Part shown: positions 45,248 through 55,256 of the stretch, piece after piece | Layout of the letters: every line of letters begins with the position of its first letter | How positions within the stretch are numbered: position 1 is the first letter of the stretch | From: Hyphomonadaceae bacterium | GTDB lineage: Bacteria > Pseudomonadota > Alphaproteobacteria > Caulobacterales > Hyphomonadaceae | Assembly (NCBI GenBank): GCA_024743315.1 | Contig: JANSWU010000002.1 | Location: forward strand, 248,001-312,000 | Reading direction: 5' to 3' | DNA: 64,000 nt | Notes under the pieces: generated by a model | Databases searched by the model: none | The model's input: the letters and a program-made list of their open reading frames with translations, nothing else | What the model was told of the DNA's origin: nothing | Made by a program: the position numbers and the translations under genes

Positions 45248-45841
45248 ATGTTTCGACTTAAATCCCTATTCGCGGCGTTCGCTTTGATCGTCGCCACCCC
45301 GCTCGCGCTGGCTCCCGCCGCCGCAGCACAGGGCACCACGGCGGTGGTGATCGATCGCAACCAGATCTTTGCACAAAGCAAAGCTGGTCAGGATATCATT
45401 ACCAAGATTCAAGGCATTGAAGCTGCGATGCAGGGCGAGCTGAAGCCGACCGCTGACCAGTTGGCTGCTGAAGGGCCGGCGCTTGAAGCCAAGACCACTG
45501 GCAAAACTCGCGAAGCCATCCTTGCAGATGCAGCGCTGAAAGCAGAGGTCGAAGCCTATGCACGCAAGGCTGGTGAATTTAACCGGAAACGCCAGATCAC
45601 GGCACAAGAACTTGCACTTACGGAGCGCCAGGCGCTGGTCGATTTCAATACTGCCCTCGTTCCCGTACTGCGCGAAGTCGTTGCTGAGCGCGGCGCCAAT
45701 GTCATTCTCGACAAATCGCAAGTGGTCTTTGTTGATGACGCGACCGATGTTACAGCGTCAGTCGTTGCAAAACTTGATGCGAGCACGCCGACCATCAATG
45801 TTGTTCGCCAGCGGGTTCCGACCCAGCCTGCACAACAGTGA
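45248..45841 (+). CDS. skp: OmpH/Skp family periplasmic chaperone
   Basis: 197 aa: signal peptide (residues 1-28, cleavage near APAAAAQG), then the OmpH domain, starting TTAVVIDRNQIFAQSKAGQDI and continuing as the long helical tentacles of Skp. It would hold unfolded outer-membrane proteins for BamA, encoded 23 bp upstream. AGGAG precedes the ATG by about eight bases. Sequence conservation in Skp is low, so the call rests on pattern and position. Confidence 0.9.
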   Translation: MFRLKSLFAAFALIVATPLALAPAAAAQGTTAVVIDRNQIFAQSKAGQDIITKIQGIEAAMQGELKPTADQLAAEGPALEAKTTGKTREAILADAALKAEVEAYARKAGEFNRKRQITAQELALTERQALVDFNTALVPVLREVVAERGANVILDKSQVVFVDDATDVTASVVAKLDASTPTINVVRQRVPTQPAQQ

Positions 45842-45859
45842 TTTGAACCAGGGGGGCTG

Positions 45860-46864
45860 ATGTTAATCGATCAGCGCTTTTACGATCTTAAGGGTCCGCA
45901 ATCCCTGCGGACCCTTTTGCGTACTTGCGGTTTCGAGAGCGAGCTCGCCGCAGACATCGAGATTTCTGGCGTCGCGGCATCAGATTCCGCGGGACCAGGT
46001 GACCTCTGCTTTGTCGAAGGCGCGGCGAGCCAGGCAGAAAAAGTGAACTCTGAAGCGGGCGCTTGCTTCGTGACTGACAAAGCTCAGAGCGGGCTGCCAG
46101 ACGGGGTCATGGCGATCGTCGTGTCGCACCCAAGATACGCGCACAAACTGGTCAGTGAGGCGCTCTTCAGTCTGAAAGACTGGATGGCCCCAGGACCGGA
46201 TCCTGCCATTCATGAGACGGCCCGGGTGGCACCTGGCGCATTCATTGGCGCAGGCGCCGCCATCGGCGCTGACGCTCAAATTGCACCCGGCGCAGTCATC
46301 GGCCCCGGCGTGCAGATCGGGGCGCGCACGAAGATCGGCGCGAACGTTTCCATCCGCTGTGCATTGATCGGCAATGATGTCGTTGTTCATTCCGGTGCGT
46401 CTATTGGAGAAGCCGGCTTTGGTGTCACGCTTGGTCCAGACGGCGCGGAAGATGTGCCGCAATGGGGGCGTGTGATCATTCAGGATCACGTCACGATCGG
46501 TGCTAATTCATGCATAGATCGCGGTGCTTTCAGCGACACGATCATTGGCGAGCGAACGAAGATCGATAATCTCGTTCAGATTGCGCACAATGTGGTGATC
46601 GGTCGGAATGTCATGATGGCAAGCTTTACCGGCATTTCAGGCACCAGCGAGGTCGGTGATGGCGTCGTAATGGGCGGCCGCGTTGGTATTGCCGACCATG
46701 TTACTATCGGCGCTGGCGCCCAGCTCGCTGCCTCGGCGGGGATCTTCAGGGATATTCCAGCTGGCGAAACGTGGGGCGGCGTTCCAGCCAAGCCGTTGCG
46801 CCAATATCTGCGAGAAATCGCCTGGATTCAGAAACAAACAGCTCCAAAGAAGAAGCCGAAATGA
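45860..46864 (+). CDS. lpxD: UDP-3-O-(3-hydroxyacyl)glucosamine N-acyltransferase
   Basis: 334-aa acyltransferase for the third step of lipid A synthesis. N-terminal uridine-binding domain (about 1-100), then a left-handed beta helix of hexapeptide repeats (GAFIGAGAAIGADAQIAPGAVIG and onward); the catalytic His lies in QIAHNVVIG. The C-terminal helix ends in a basic tail. lpxA overlaps its stop by four bases; fabZ, usually between them, is missing. Confidence 0.96.
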   Translation: MLIDQRFYDLKGPQSLRTLLRTCGFESELAADIEISGVAASDSAGPGDLCFVEGAASQAEKVNSEAGACFVTDKAQSGLPDGVMAIVVSHPRYAHKLVSEALFSLKDWMAPGPDPAIHETARVAPGAFIGAGAAIGADAQIAPGAVIGPGVQIGARTKIGANVSIRCALIGNDVVVHSGASIGEAGFGVTLGPDGAEDVPQWGRVIIQDHVTIGANSCIDRGAFSDTIIGERTKIDNLVQIAHNVVIGRNVMMASFTGISGTSEVGDGVVMGGRVGIADHVTIGAGAQLAASAGIFRDIPAGETWGGVPAKPLRQYLREIAWIQKQTAPKKKPK

Positions 46865-47652
46865 CAGTTACGGTTCATCCCACCGCGATTGTTGAACCTG
46901 GGGCAGAGCTTGGCGCCAATGTGTCGGTCGGTGCCTTGGCCTATGTCGGCCCGGATGTCGTGATTGGCGATCATTCGGTCTTGCACCCCAAAGCCACCGT
47001 TTTTGGACATACCACGCTCGGGGAAGCGGTCGAAATCTATCCCGGCTCAGTTATTGGCGGTCCGCCTCAAGTGCTCGGCTACAAACCGAGTGATGAATCC
47101 CGTCTCGAGGTTGGGGCCCGTACAGTCCTGCGCGAACATACGACACTACACACCGGCTCGCCGGAACATGGCGGGCTAACCAAGGTCGGCTCTGACTGCT
47201 TGTTCATGGCGCATACGCATGCCGCGCATGACTGTGTGCTCGGCAATAAGTGCGTGATTGCCAATAATACCCATATTGGGGGTCATGTGACCGTCGGGGA
47301 GCAGGTTTGGTTCGGCGGCGCCGTGGCGGTTCACCAATGGTGCCGGATCGGTGATCACGCCTTTGTTGGCGGTGGTGCGATTCTCGTGGCGGACGTTATT
47401 CCGTTTGGCTCAGTGGTTGGCAATCACGCACACTTGGCAGGCCTCAACGTGGTCGGGCTGAAGCGTCGGGGCTTCTCGCGCGAAACCATTCGCAGCCTGA
47501 GATCGGCTTATCGCATGCTGTACGCGAAAGAGGGGACCTTCTCTGAGCGCCTCGAAGACACCGCAGTGACCTTCGCTGATTCAGCGGAAGTCATGCAGAT
47601 TGTTGATTTCATTCGAAACAGCAAAAATCGCGCGCTCTGTTTGCCGCGATAG
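46861..47652 (+). CDS. lpxA: UDP-N-acetylglucosamine O-acyltransferase
   Basis: 263 aa, catalysing the first step of lipid A synthesis. The hexapeptide left-handed helix begins at VHPTAIVEPGAELG; the catalytic His is in MAHTHAAHDCVLGN, and the C-terminal helical domain has GLNVVGLKRRGFSRE. The ATG at 46861 overlaps the lpxD stop as ATGA; upstream in-frame starts lie inside lpxD. Confidence 0.97.
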   Translation: MTVTVHPTAIVEPGAELGANVSVGALAYVGPDVVIGDHSVLHPKATVFGHTTLGEAVEIYPGSVIGGPPQVLGYKPSDESRLEVGARTVLREHTTLHTGSPEHGGLTKVGSDCLFMAHTHAAHDCVLGNKCVIANNTHIGGHVTVGEQVWFGGAVAVHQWCRIGDHAFVGGGAILVADVIPFGSVVGNHAHLAGLNVVGLKRRGFSRETIRSLRSAYRMLYAKEGTFSERLEDTAVTFADSAEVMQIVDFIRNSKNRALCLPR

Positions 47653-47661
47653 GAGGCCGAT

Positions 47662-48501
47662 TTGGCACCACTCGGGATCATTGCAGGACTAGGCGAGCTG
47701 CCTGTGCAAGTAGCCGATGCGGCGATCGAGCGGGGACAAGGGGTCTATGTGTTGCGTCTGAAAGGCTTTGAAGAGCCTGCCTTGGCCACCTATCCAGGCG
47801 AAGTTGCTGGGATTGCCGAGATTGGCAAAGCCTTCAAAGCGTTTCGCCAGGCGGGCTGCGAACAGATCTGCTTTGCCGGGATTGTTAAGCGCCCCGATTT
47901 TCAGGCGTTGAAACCCGATTTGAAAGGCATTTCCTTATTGCCGAAAGCCGTGGCCGCGGCCCGCCAGGGCGATGACGCGCTGCTCAGCTTCTTGATCAAA
48001 GTCTTTGAGGATGAGGGCTTTGAAGTGATTGGCGCGGATCAGGCCGCGCAATCCCTGACCATCGGAGCTGGCAGCCTCGCAGGCGCCGCGCCGACGGGTA
48101 CAATGCTCGACGATCTCAAGAAAGCCGCTGAGATTGCGACGGTCATGGGGCGCCATGATATTGGTCAGGGCGCGATTGTCGCCAATGGCCTGGTCCTGTG
48201 TGTTGAAGCGCAAGAAGGCACAGACGAAATGCTACGCCGCTGTGCGGACCTTCCGAGCCAATTGCGGGGATCTCCCACGGACCGAGCCGGAGTTTTGGTC
48301 AAACGACCGAAACCGGATCAGGAACGGCGCATCGACTTGCCGACGATCGGCTTGGCGACGGTTGAACTCGCGGCGGAAGCGGGTCTGGCGGGAATTGGCT
48401 TTGAAGCGGATGGTGCCTTGATCCTCAATCATGACGCCGTCAAAGCACGTGCAGAAGCACTGGGCCTGTTCCTATACGGGTTTCCCGAGGACTGGCCGTA
48501 A
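47662..48501 (+). CDS. lpxI: UDP-2,3-diacylglucosamine diphosphatase LpxI
   Basis: 279 aa of the DUF1009/LpxI family, which makes lipid X from UDP-diacylglucosamine in alphaproteobacteria that lack LpxH. The N-terminal Rossmann-like half starts LGIIAGLGELPVQVADAA; the C-terminal catalytic half contains GRHDIGQGAIVANGLVLCVEAQEGTDEML. TTG start with AGGAGG at 47651-47656. lpxB starts on the last base of its stop codon. Confidence 0.95.
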   Translation: MAPLGIIAGLGELPVQVADAAIERGQGVYVLRLKGFEEPALATYPGEVAGIAEIGKAFKAFRQAGCEQICFAGIVKRPDFQALKPDLKGISLLPKAVAAARQGDDALLSFLIKVFEDEGFEVIGADQAAQSLTIGAGSLAGAAPTGTMLDDLKKAAEIATVMGRHDIGQGAIVANGLVLCVEAQEGTDEMLRRCADLPSQLRGSPTDRAGVLVKRPKPDQERRIDLPTIGLATVELAAEAGLAGIGFEADGALILNHDAVKARAEALGLFLYGFPEDWP

Positions 48502-49661
48502 TGGCAGCCGGACGTCTCTACTTCGTTGCGGCTGAGCCGTCTGGAGACCTGCTCGCCCGTGAAACCATCGACGCCTTGCGCGTTCTCCAACCTCAAATCG
48601 AGATCGCCGGCATCGGCGGCGGCGAGCTGGCCAAGATCGGGATTGAATCCCCAATTGACGTCACACCGCTTTCTATCGTGGGCCTGTTCGATGGTTTGAA
48701 AGTCTATGGCACCGTGCTCAAGCTCGCCGATCAGGCCGTTGATGAGATCATCGCCAACGCCCCGGATGCAGCAGTGCTGGTCGACTCCTGGGGATTCATG
48801 GTGCGTGTCGCGCAACGCCTTCGCGAGCGTGCCCCAGAGATCAAGATCATCAAGCTGGTTGGCCCGCAAATCTGGGCAACCCGGGCCGGGCGCGCCAAAA
48901 AGCTGGCGGCGGCGGTCGATCACTTGATCTGCATCCATCACATGGAGGCCCCGTATTACGAACCGTTCGGCCTCCCCGTCACGGTGATGGGGAATCCGGC
49001 CTTGAGCCGGACCGAGCTCGGCAATGGTGCTGCCTATCGACAGAAATTGGGGCTGAAAGAATCGGATGATTTGCTGCTGGTTTTGCCGGGCAGCCGGCCA
49101 AGTGAAATCCGCCGCGTCGCGCCAGCGCTTGTTGAGGCCGCTTGGCTGATGAAATCCGAACGCCCTGACTTGCACGTTCTCATCGCACCTGCCCCTGCGG
49201 TGCGAGATCAGTTTCACAGTGCTTTCCCCGAAATCGAGAAATGGGCGCGCTTGCCGGCCCCGGATGATCGCGGCAATGACATTATGGCGGCCGCCGATTA
49301 TGCGCTGGCCTGTTCGGGCACGGTCACTTCCGAGCTCGCGGTTCAGGGCACGCCGTTTCTGGTCGGCTACAAAGCAGGTGCTTTGACTTATCTGGTGGCG
49401 AAAAACTTCCTTTACAAACCGGAACATATCACGCTGTTGAACATCGCCGCGGACGATACCGAAATCGCTCCGGAATTCATCCAAAATGATTTGAGAGCGA
49501 CAAATATTGCTGAAACGGCGCAAAATATGCTCGCCGACAAAACGGCCCTCGAGGCTCAAATTGAGGCGCAAAACAAAGCGCTCTCCCGAATGGGAGAGCG
49601 CGATGAGGCCGCGCCAGAAATTGCGGCCAAGGCAATATTAGAGGTGATTAACGCTCGTTGA
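48501..49661 (+). CDS. lpxB: Lipid A disaccharide synthase
   Basis: 386-aa GT19 glycosyltransferase joining lipid X and UDP-diacylglucosamine. [14 protein letters not shown] at the N-terminus, [17 protein letters not shown], and [12 protein letters not shown] are family motifs, and [22 protein letters not shown] is the donor-site block. Last gene of the envelope operon. Its 3' end overlaps the convergent gltA by 14 bases. Confidence 0.96.
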   Translation: MAAGRLYFVAAEPSGDLLARETIDALRVLQPQIEIAGIGGGELAKIGIESPIDVTPLSIVGLFDGLKVYGTVLKLADQAVDEIIANAPDAAVLVDSWGFMVRVAQRLRERAPEIKIIKLVGPQIWATRAGRAKKLAAAVDHLICIHHMEAPYYEPFGLPVTVMGNPALSRTELGNGAAYRQKLGLKESDDLLLVLPGSRPSEIRRVAPALVEAAWLMKSERPDLHVLIAPAPAVRDQFHSAFPEIEKWARLPAPDDRGNDIMAAADYALACSGTVTSELAVQGTPFLVGYKAGALTYLVAKNFLYKPEHITLLNIAADDTEIAPEFIQNDLRATNIAETAQNMLADKTALEAQIEAQNKALSRMGERDEAAPEIAAKAILEVINAR

Positions 49662-50949
49662 TCGGCACGAAATCGCGCTTCGCTGCACCCGTATAGATCT
49701 GGCGAGGGCGACCGATGCGCTGGCTTGGGTCTTCGATGAATTCGTTTAGCTGAGAGACCCAGCCGACTGTCCGGGCGAGGGCGAATAGCACAGTGAACAT
49801 TTCTGTCGGGAAGCCCATCGCGTCGAGAATGATGCCAGAATAGAAATCGACATTCGGATACAGTTTCTTCTCGCGGAAATAATCATCCTCAAGCGCCAGA
49901 CGCTCCAATTCTTTGGCGACCCGTAGGATCGGCGTGTCGATGCCCAGCTCGTCGAGCACTTCATGCGCAGTTTTCTGCATCACCGTGGCGCGGGGATCGT
50001 AATTCTTATAGACCCGGTGTCCAAAGCCCATCAGGCGGAAACTGTCAGACTTGTCTTTCGAGCGTTCGATATATTCCGGAATGCGATCGACGCTGCCAAT
50101 TTCGCGCAGCATGTTCAGGCAGGCCTCATTGGCACCGCCATGGCTTGGGCCCCAGAGCGACGCAACGCCGGCGGCGATAGCTGCGTAGGGGTGCGCGCCA
50201 GAGGATCCGGCCAGGCGCACCGTTGAGGTCGAGGCGTTCTGCTCATGATCGGCGTGCAAAATGAAGATCTTGTCCATGGCGCGGGCCAGGGTCGGGCTGA
50301 TCTTATACTTCTCGGCCGGGACAGAAAAACACATGCGCAGGAAATTCTCGCCGTATGATAGCTCGTTCAACGGATCAACAAAGAGCTGGCCCTGCGTGTA
50401 CTTGTAGATCCGGGCCGCGAGGGTCGGCATTTTTGCGATCAGACGGATATAAGCGAGATTGCGCTCTTCCGGGTCAGAACTGTCCTGAGCACCAGGATAG
50501 AAGGCTGAAAGCGCGCCGACAGTGCCGGTCAGCATGGCCATTGGGTGACTGTCACGGCGGAAACCATCAAAGAAACGGTCCATCTGAGTATGCAGCAGCG
50601 TGTGTTGCGTCACCTGACCATTGAAGCGCCGGAACTCTTCTTGTGTGGGCAATTCGCCATTGAGAAGCAGGTATGCGACCTCCAGGAAGCCTGATTGTTC
50701 GGCCAGCTGGTCAATGGGATAGCCGCGATGCAGCAGAATGCCTTCTTCGCCATCGATAAAGGTGATTTGGCTTTCGCAGGATCCCGTGGACGTAAAGCCT
50801 GGGTCCAACGTAAAAACGCCTGCATCGGCATACAGGCGCTTCACATCAACAACATCAGGACCATGGGTTCCGGTATAGACCGGAAGCTCAAGCGTCTTGC
50901 CCTTAATGTTCAGGGTCGCGGTATCCGTTTGTTTGATTTTATTGATCAT
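49648..50949 (-). CDS. gltA: Citrate synthase
   Basis: 433-aa type II (hexameric) citrate synthase, first enzyme of the TCA cycle. Catalytic His residues in [17 protein letters not shown] and [15 protein letters not shown], and Asp in the [17 protein letters not shown] block. I prefer the ATG at 50949, which has GAGGG six bases upstream; an ATG at 50961 would add four residues. It converges with lpxB, overlapping it by 14 bases, and lies downstream of gltX on the same strand. Confidence 0.97.
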   Translation of the reverse strand: MINKIKQTDTATLNIKGKTLELPVYTGTHGPDVVDVKRLYADAGVFTLDPGFTSTGSCESQITFIDGEEGILLHRGYPIDQLAEQSGFLEVAYLLLNGELPTQEEFRRFNGQVTQHTLLHTQMDRFFDGFRRDSHPMAMLTGTVGALSAFYPGAQDSSDPEERNLAYIRLIAKMPTLAARIYKYTQGQLFVDPLNELSYGENFLRMCFSVPAEKYKISPTLARAMDKIFILHADHEQNASTSTVRLAGSSGAHPYAAIAAGVASLWGPSHGGANEACLNMLREIGSVDRIPEYIERSKDKSDSFRLMGFGHRVYKNYDPRATVMQKTAHEVLDELGIDTPILRVAKELERLALEDDYFREKKLYPNVDFYSGIILDAMGFPTEMFTVLFALARTVGWVSQLNEFIEDPSQRIGRPRQIYTGAAKRDFVPINER

Positions 50950-50985
50950 ATCAGCCCTCATGCATCTCTTCTCGTTCGCCCGCGT

Positions 50986-52446
50986 TCAAGCAGGTAAGTG
51001 TTTCCCAATTCTCGCCAGAACCTCATTGCGGCCAAGCCAATGCATGACTGGCGCAAGATCTGGTGCTGGTAGCCCTCCGGTCAGGGCCGCTCTGAGCGGC
51101 GGTCCGACCTGTCCCATCGTCAATGTGTGCGCTGCACAATATGCTTCTAGAACGTCTTGTAATGCTTCAATAGTCCAAGAATCAGATTGGTCTAGTGCTT
51201 CACGGAGTTCTGACAGGCGTTTGATGCCGTCTTCGCGTAATGCTTTCCGTGCTTTTTTGTTCAGATTGTCGGCATTGCTATCCCACAAAAAGCGGCAAGA
51301 TTCGGCCAGTTCAGGCAGCGTTTGGCCCCGTTCTTTCAGGGTTGGCAGCGCTTGCTGCAGGCGCTCAGTCAGCGTGTTCGTGACATCTGTCAGCTTCGCG
51401 ATTTCAGGTGCGACCAAATCCAGCAGGCGACTTTCGTCTATCATGCGGATGAAATGGGCGTTGACGTCGCCGAGTTTCTCCAAATCAAGCCGGCCCGGTG
51501 CCTTGTTGATATCTGAAAGGTCGAATACCGCGGTCGCTTCCGCCATGGTAAAGACTTCTTGGTCGCCATGGCTCCATCCCAGGCGCATCAGGTAGGAATT
51601 CATCGCCTCTGGCAGATATCCCATGTCGCGATAGGCAAGGGTCGACAGCGCGCCATGACGCTTGGACAATTTGGCACCATCCGAGCCATGGATCATCGGC
51701 ACATGCGCAAACTCGGGCACATTCCAGCCCATCGCCCAATAAATCGGTAATTGTCGGAACGTGTTGCGGAAGTGATCATCGCCGCGGACCACGTGAGTAA
51801 CCCCCATATCATGATCGTCGACGACCACAGCCAGCATATAGGTTGGCGATCCATCGGCGCGCAGCAAGATGAGATCATCAATCTCACGGGTTTGCAGCGT
51901 GACTTCGCCTTGCACGTGATCTTTCACGGTCATCGTGTCTTCATCCGGGGCGCGCAGGCGAATTGTGTAAGGGGCATCCGGCCTTGGCGGATCGCCGCCA
52001 TCGCGCCAGGGCGAGCGATATGGGGCGAGCAGGGTCTTTGCTTCCGCTAGCAAGGCGTCGCGCGTCGCCTCACTCAAACCCTCCTCTTTTGCTGCAGTGC
52101 GTTTGGCTTCGCCTTCTTCCCGGCGCGCCTGAAGCTCCTCTGGCGTCGCGTAGCAGCGAAAGGCATGCCCGTGTTCCACCATTTCCAGTGCGCACTCGGC
52201 GTGGCGGTCGGCTTGTTCGCTCTGATAGGTCGGGGCTTGGTCCGGGGTCAGTCCGAGCCAGGCCATGCCATCGAGGATCGCCTGGGTCGCTTCCTGGGTC
52301 GACCTTTGCTTGTCCGTATCTTCAATCCGGAGCAGGAACTGGCCGCCATGGCGCTTAGCTAGCAAGTAATTGAACAAAGCCGTCCGAGCGCCGCCAATAT
52401 GCAGCATTCCGGTTGGGGAGGGGGCAAAACGCGTAACGATAGACAT
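50986..52446 (-). CDS. gltX: Glutamyl-tRNA synthetase
   Basis: 486-aa class I synthetase. HIGH-type motif MLHIGGARTALFN, KMSKS-type motif AKLSKRHGALS, and an all-helical C-terminal anticodon-binding domain. The length fits the discriminating/non-discriminating bacterial form. A zinc-type CxC insertion is not evident. Alphaproteobacteria often have two gltX genes; which one this is cannot be told. It sits between comEC (divergent) and gltA. Confidence 0.96.
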   Translation of the reverse strand: MSIVTRFAPSPTGMLHIGGARTALFNYLLAKRHGGQFLLRIEDTDKQRSTQEATQAILDGMAWLGLTPDQAPTYQSEQADRHAECALEMVEHGHAFRCYATPEELQARREEGEAKRTAAKEEGLSEATRDALLAEAKTLLAPYRSPWRDGGDPPRPDAPYTIRLRAPDEDTMTVKDHVQGEVTLQTREIDDLILLRADGSPTYMLAVVVDDHDMGVTHVVRGDDHFRNTFRQLPIYWAMGWNVPEFAHVPMIHGSDGAKLSKRHGALSTLAYRDMGYLPEAMNSYLMRLGWSHGDQEVFTMAEATAVFDLSDINKAPGRLDLEKLGDVNAHFIRMIDESRLLDLVAPEIAKLTDVTNTLTERLQQALPTLKERGQTLPELAESCRFLWDSNADNLNKKARKALREDGIKRLSELREALDQSDSWTIEALQDVLEAYCAAHTLTMGQVGPPLRAALTGGLPAPDLAPVMHWLGRNEVLARIGKHLPA

Positions 52447-52535
52447 CGATTTTCAAACGTGAATTCAAGCTTCTGGGATAATCTTCCCCGCTTCAACACG
52501 GTCTGCTAAAGTTTCGCAAGGGGCAGGGAGGAAAG

Positions 52536-54525
52536 ATGCAGCGATTTGCGCTGTTCGCACGCCAGGTCCACGTCGCAGGACAAGCTCCGGTTTGGTTTGC
52601 CATTGGCATGTTGATCGGCTGTGTTTGGTATTTTTCAGTCAATTATGAGCCAGACCTTTGGGTCGTATCCGTCGCTTTCTTCGCGCTTCTGATATCGACG
52701 CGATATGCCAAACAGCGCTTCAGATCCGCTGTGTCTGGCGTGGTCTTGATCCTCTTTTGCGGGATCGCGGCAGGCGCCGCTTCGGGCGGCCTGGCCTCGG
52801 CGCGCGTGCAGACCGTCACGATCGTGAAAGAAACGGGGCCGGTGCGCCTGGAGGGATGGATCCAGAATGCTTTGCCGGGCGAGCGCGGCCTGCGCCTGCT
52901 GATCCGAGTGCATGCCATCGATGGGGTCGCAGCGTCGCAGCAGCCAGCTTTCGTTCGGGTCACGCATCGTTCACAGCTGCGCACCGAACCTGGGCGCTTT
53001 GTGACCTGTTGGGTCGTGTTGCGACCGCCCCCCAAGCCCGTGATTTCAAGACTATGCGTTCGACCTGCAGGCCTGGTATGCCGACTTGGGCGCGGTCGGT
53101 TATGTTCAGGGGCGATGCCGTGGTGGTGTGATGGGGGCGCCCGAGGGACTCGTCGCGGTGATGAGTCACGCAATCGCGGTCCAGCGGCGACAATTGGCGC
53201 ACCATGTCCGCGACGCGGCGGGCGACCGCGCAGGCGGGTTTGCCGCCGCTTTGGCGTCCGGTGATCGGAGTTTCATGTCAATCGCGGATCAAGATGCGCT
53301 GCGCGGGGCGGGGCTGGCGCATTTACTGGCGATATCCGGGCTACATATGGGGATTGTTGGGGGTTTGGTCTTTCTTTTGATTTGGCGCGGACTGAGCTTG
53401 ATTGAGCCCCTTGCCTTGCGCGGCTCAGTCAAAAAGCCCGCGGCTGCCGCAGCGCTGCTCGCCTGTTTTGCCTATTTGGTGATTTCGGGGGCGAGTGTCT
53501 CAACCCAGCGGGCCTTCATCATGGCGGCGGTCTTGTTCGGGGCTGTCTTGATCGATCGCACAGCTCTGAGTTTACGGTCGCTCTCAATCGCCATGATCCT
53601 GATCTTGGCGATGGCGCCCTGGAGCGTGCTATCTCCAGGATTTCAAATGTCTTTTGCGGCCACCGGTGCCTTGATTGCGAGTTATGAACGGTGGCAGCGC
53701 CGGCGCCGTGCGTCGGCCGTGCCGAGACGCAGCCAATACGTGTTTTGGCTGCAATCCCTCGTCGTTACATCAACGGTCTCGAGCTTCGCGACCATGCCGT
53801 TCGCGCTGTATCATTTCAGCCGGGTCGCTGGCTTGGGCCTGATCGCCAATTTGATCGCGATGCCGCTTGTCTCCCTGATCAGTGCGCCGAGCGCTGCCGC
53901 GGCCTTGCTCCTCGCGCCCGTCGGGCAGGATGCCTGGGCGCTGCGCCTGTTCGGCCTGTCGCTTGAAGCGGTTCTGGCGGTGGCACATTATTTCAGCCAG
54001 GCTTTGCCGGATCGGACCCTCATGTTTCCAGCGATGCCAGCGAGCTGCCTTGCTCTGTTTACCGGCGCGATCCTGTTTTTCTGCCTGCTCCGCTCTGCGC
54101 GCGCCGCATGGATCAGTTCCACATTGATTGCGGCGCTTTCCGTTCTGGTCTGGGCAAATGCGGGCATCGACCGCGTCCACTGGGCGCCATCTGGCGAGGT
54201 TTTCCTGGAGCACAAATCCGGACGGGTTGAGCGGATCGAACTAATCAAGGGCGAGGGACTGGGACCATTGCGTTTTGCCGATTTAGATGTGACCCGAAAA
54301 TGTCCTGCGGGTGCGCCCTGTCAGATGCGTCTTGGGCCCGCACAGATCGGCTATGACGCGTCTGCTCAAGCGCTGGAGATCACCCATGTCTTGTCGCCAA
54401 GCTCCACTGTGTTGACCTGGTCAGAGGTTAGCGCGGAAAACGGTATCAGCGTAGAATTGCGCGGGGCAACTATCCGCCGGATTGAAAAGCTGGCTTGCGG
54501 ACATCGGCCCTGGCGGTCGTGCTGA
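52536..54525 (+). pseudogene. comEC: ComEC/Rec2 DNA-uptake channel, interrupted by a frameshift
   Basis: Two overlapping frames encode one ComEC-family protein of about 660 codons. The first (from 52536; GGGAGG upstream) holds the N-terminal membrane and DUF4131 OB region to about residue 170. The second continues from GAC at 53050 as DYAFDLQAWYADLGAVGYVQGRC and carries the competence domain (LAISGLHMGIVGGLVF, SGASVSTQRAFIM) to a stop at 54525. The switch must occur between 53041 and 53050, because the second frame has TGA at 53041. One surplus base in TTT (53044-53046) or AA would explain it. No full metallo-beta-lactamase domain follows, as in many alphaproteobacterial ComEC. Either a real mutation or a sequencing error. 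Confidence 0.85.
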
Positions 54526-54538
54526 ACCGGCGGGGGCC

Positions 54539-55216
54539 TTATTCGTATTTGCGGATCAAGGCCACGAGGCGGCCTTGCACCTGCACTCGGTCCGGGCCAA
54601 AAATTCGTGTCTCATATGCCGGGTTTGCCGCTTCGAGGGCGACGGACTCGCCTTTCTTGCGCAAACGCTTCAGTGTGGCTTCCTCATCATCGATTAGCGC
54701 CACGACAATATCGCCCGAATTGGCGCTTTCGGTGCGCTTCAGGATGACAATATCGCCATCGAGAATGCCGGCATCAATCATTGAGTCGCCTTTGACCTCG
54801 AGCGCATAATGGGAATCGCTATCGGCAAATTCTTCCGGCGGTGTAACCCGGTCCACTTCGTTCTGGATCGCCGTAATTGGCACACCGGCGGCAATTCGGC
54901 CAAGCACCGGGATCGTATTCTGGCCCATGGACGGTTTGGTTGAGCCGACCACGCTCGGCCTGAAGGTTTGGCGTCCACGCGGCGGCGCAGCTGGGGTCGC
55001 GGAGTCTGGCATTTTCAGCACTTCCAGAGCGCGCGCCCGGTTGGCCAGGCGGCGGATAAAGCCGCGCTCTTCCAAGGCCACGATCAGGCGATGAATGCCG
55101 GATTTCGAGGCGAGGTTCAGAGCTTCTTTCATCTCGTCAAAGGAGGGCGAGACGCCGTCCGCCTTAATCCGTTCGTGAATGAATAGAAGTAGCTCTTTCT
55201 GCTTAGATGTGAGCAC
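54539..55216 (-). CDS. lexA: LexA repressor
   Basis: 225-aa SOS repressor. N-terminal winged helix ([34 protein letters not shown]), Ala-Gly cleavage site in GRIAAGVPI, and the Ser-Lys self-cleavage dyad in [14 protein letters not shown] and EEATLKRL. Two adjacent LexA-type boxes lie 26-55 bp upstream, indicating autoregulation. It ends 13 bp from the convergent comEC stop. Confidence 0.97.
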   Translation of the reverse strand: MLTSKQKELLLFIHERIKADGVSPSFDEMKEALNLASKSGIHRLIVALEERGFIRRLANRARALEVLKMPDSATPAAPPRGRQTFRPSVVGSTKPSMGQNTIPVLGRIAAGVPITAIQNEVDRVTPPEEFADSDSHYALEVKGDSMIDAGILDGDIVILKRTESANSGDIVVALIDDEEATLKRLRKKGESVALEAANPAYETRIFGPDRVQVQGRLVALIRKYE

Positions 55217-55241
55217 GGAAATCCTCCGGAATAACGAATCT

Positions 55242-55256
55242 GTTCTCGATATGTTT
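55242..55256. promoter_or_regulatory. LexA (SOS) box 1 upstream of lexA
   Basis: GTTC-TCGATAT-GTTT differs from the GTTC-N7-GTTC consensus at one base. It lies 26 bp before the lexA start and is immediately followed by box 2. Confidence 0.7.

Noticed and set aside
48429-49571. 380-codon open frame antisense to lpxB
   Set aside because: Complete overlap with a confident gene and no recognisable domain.
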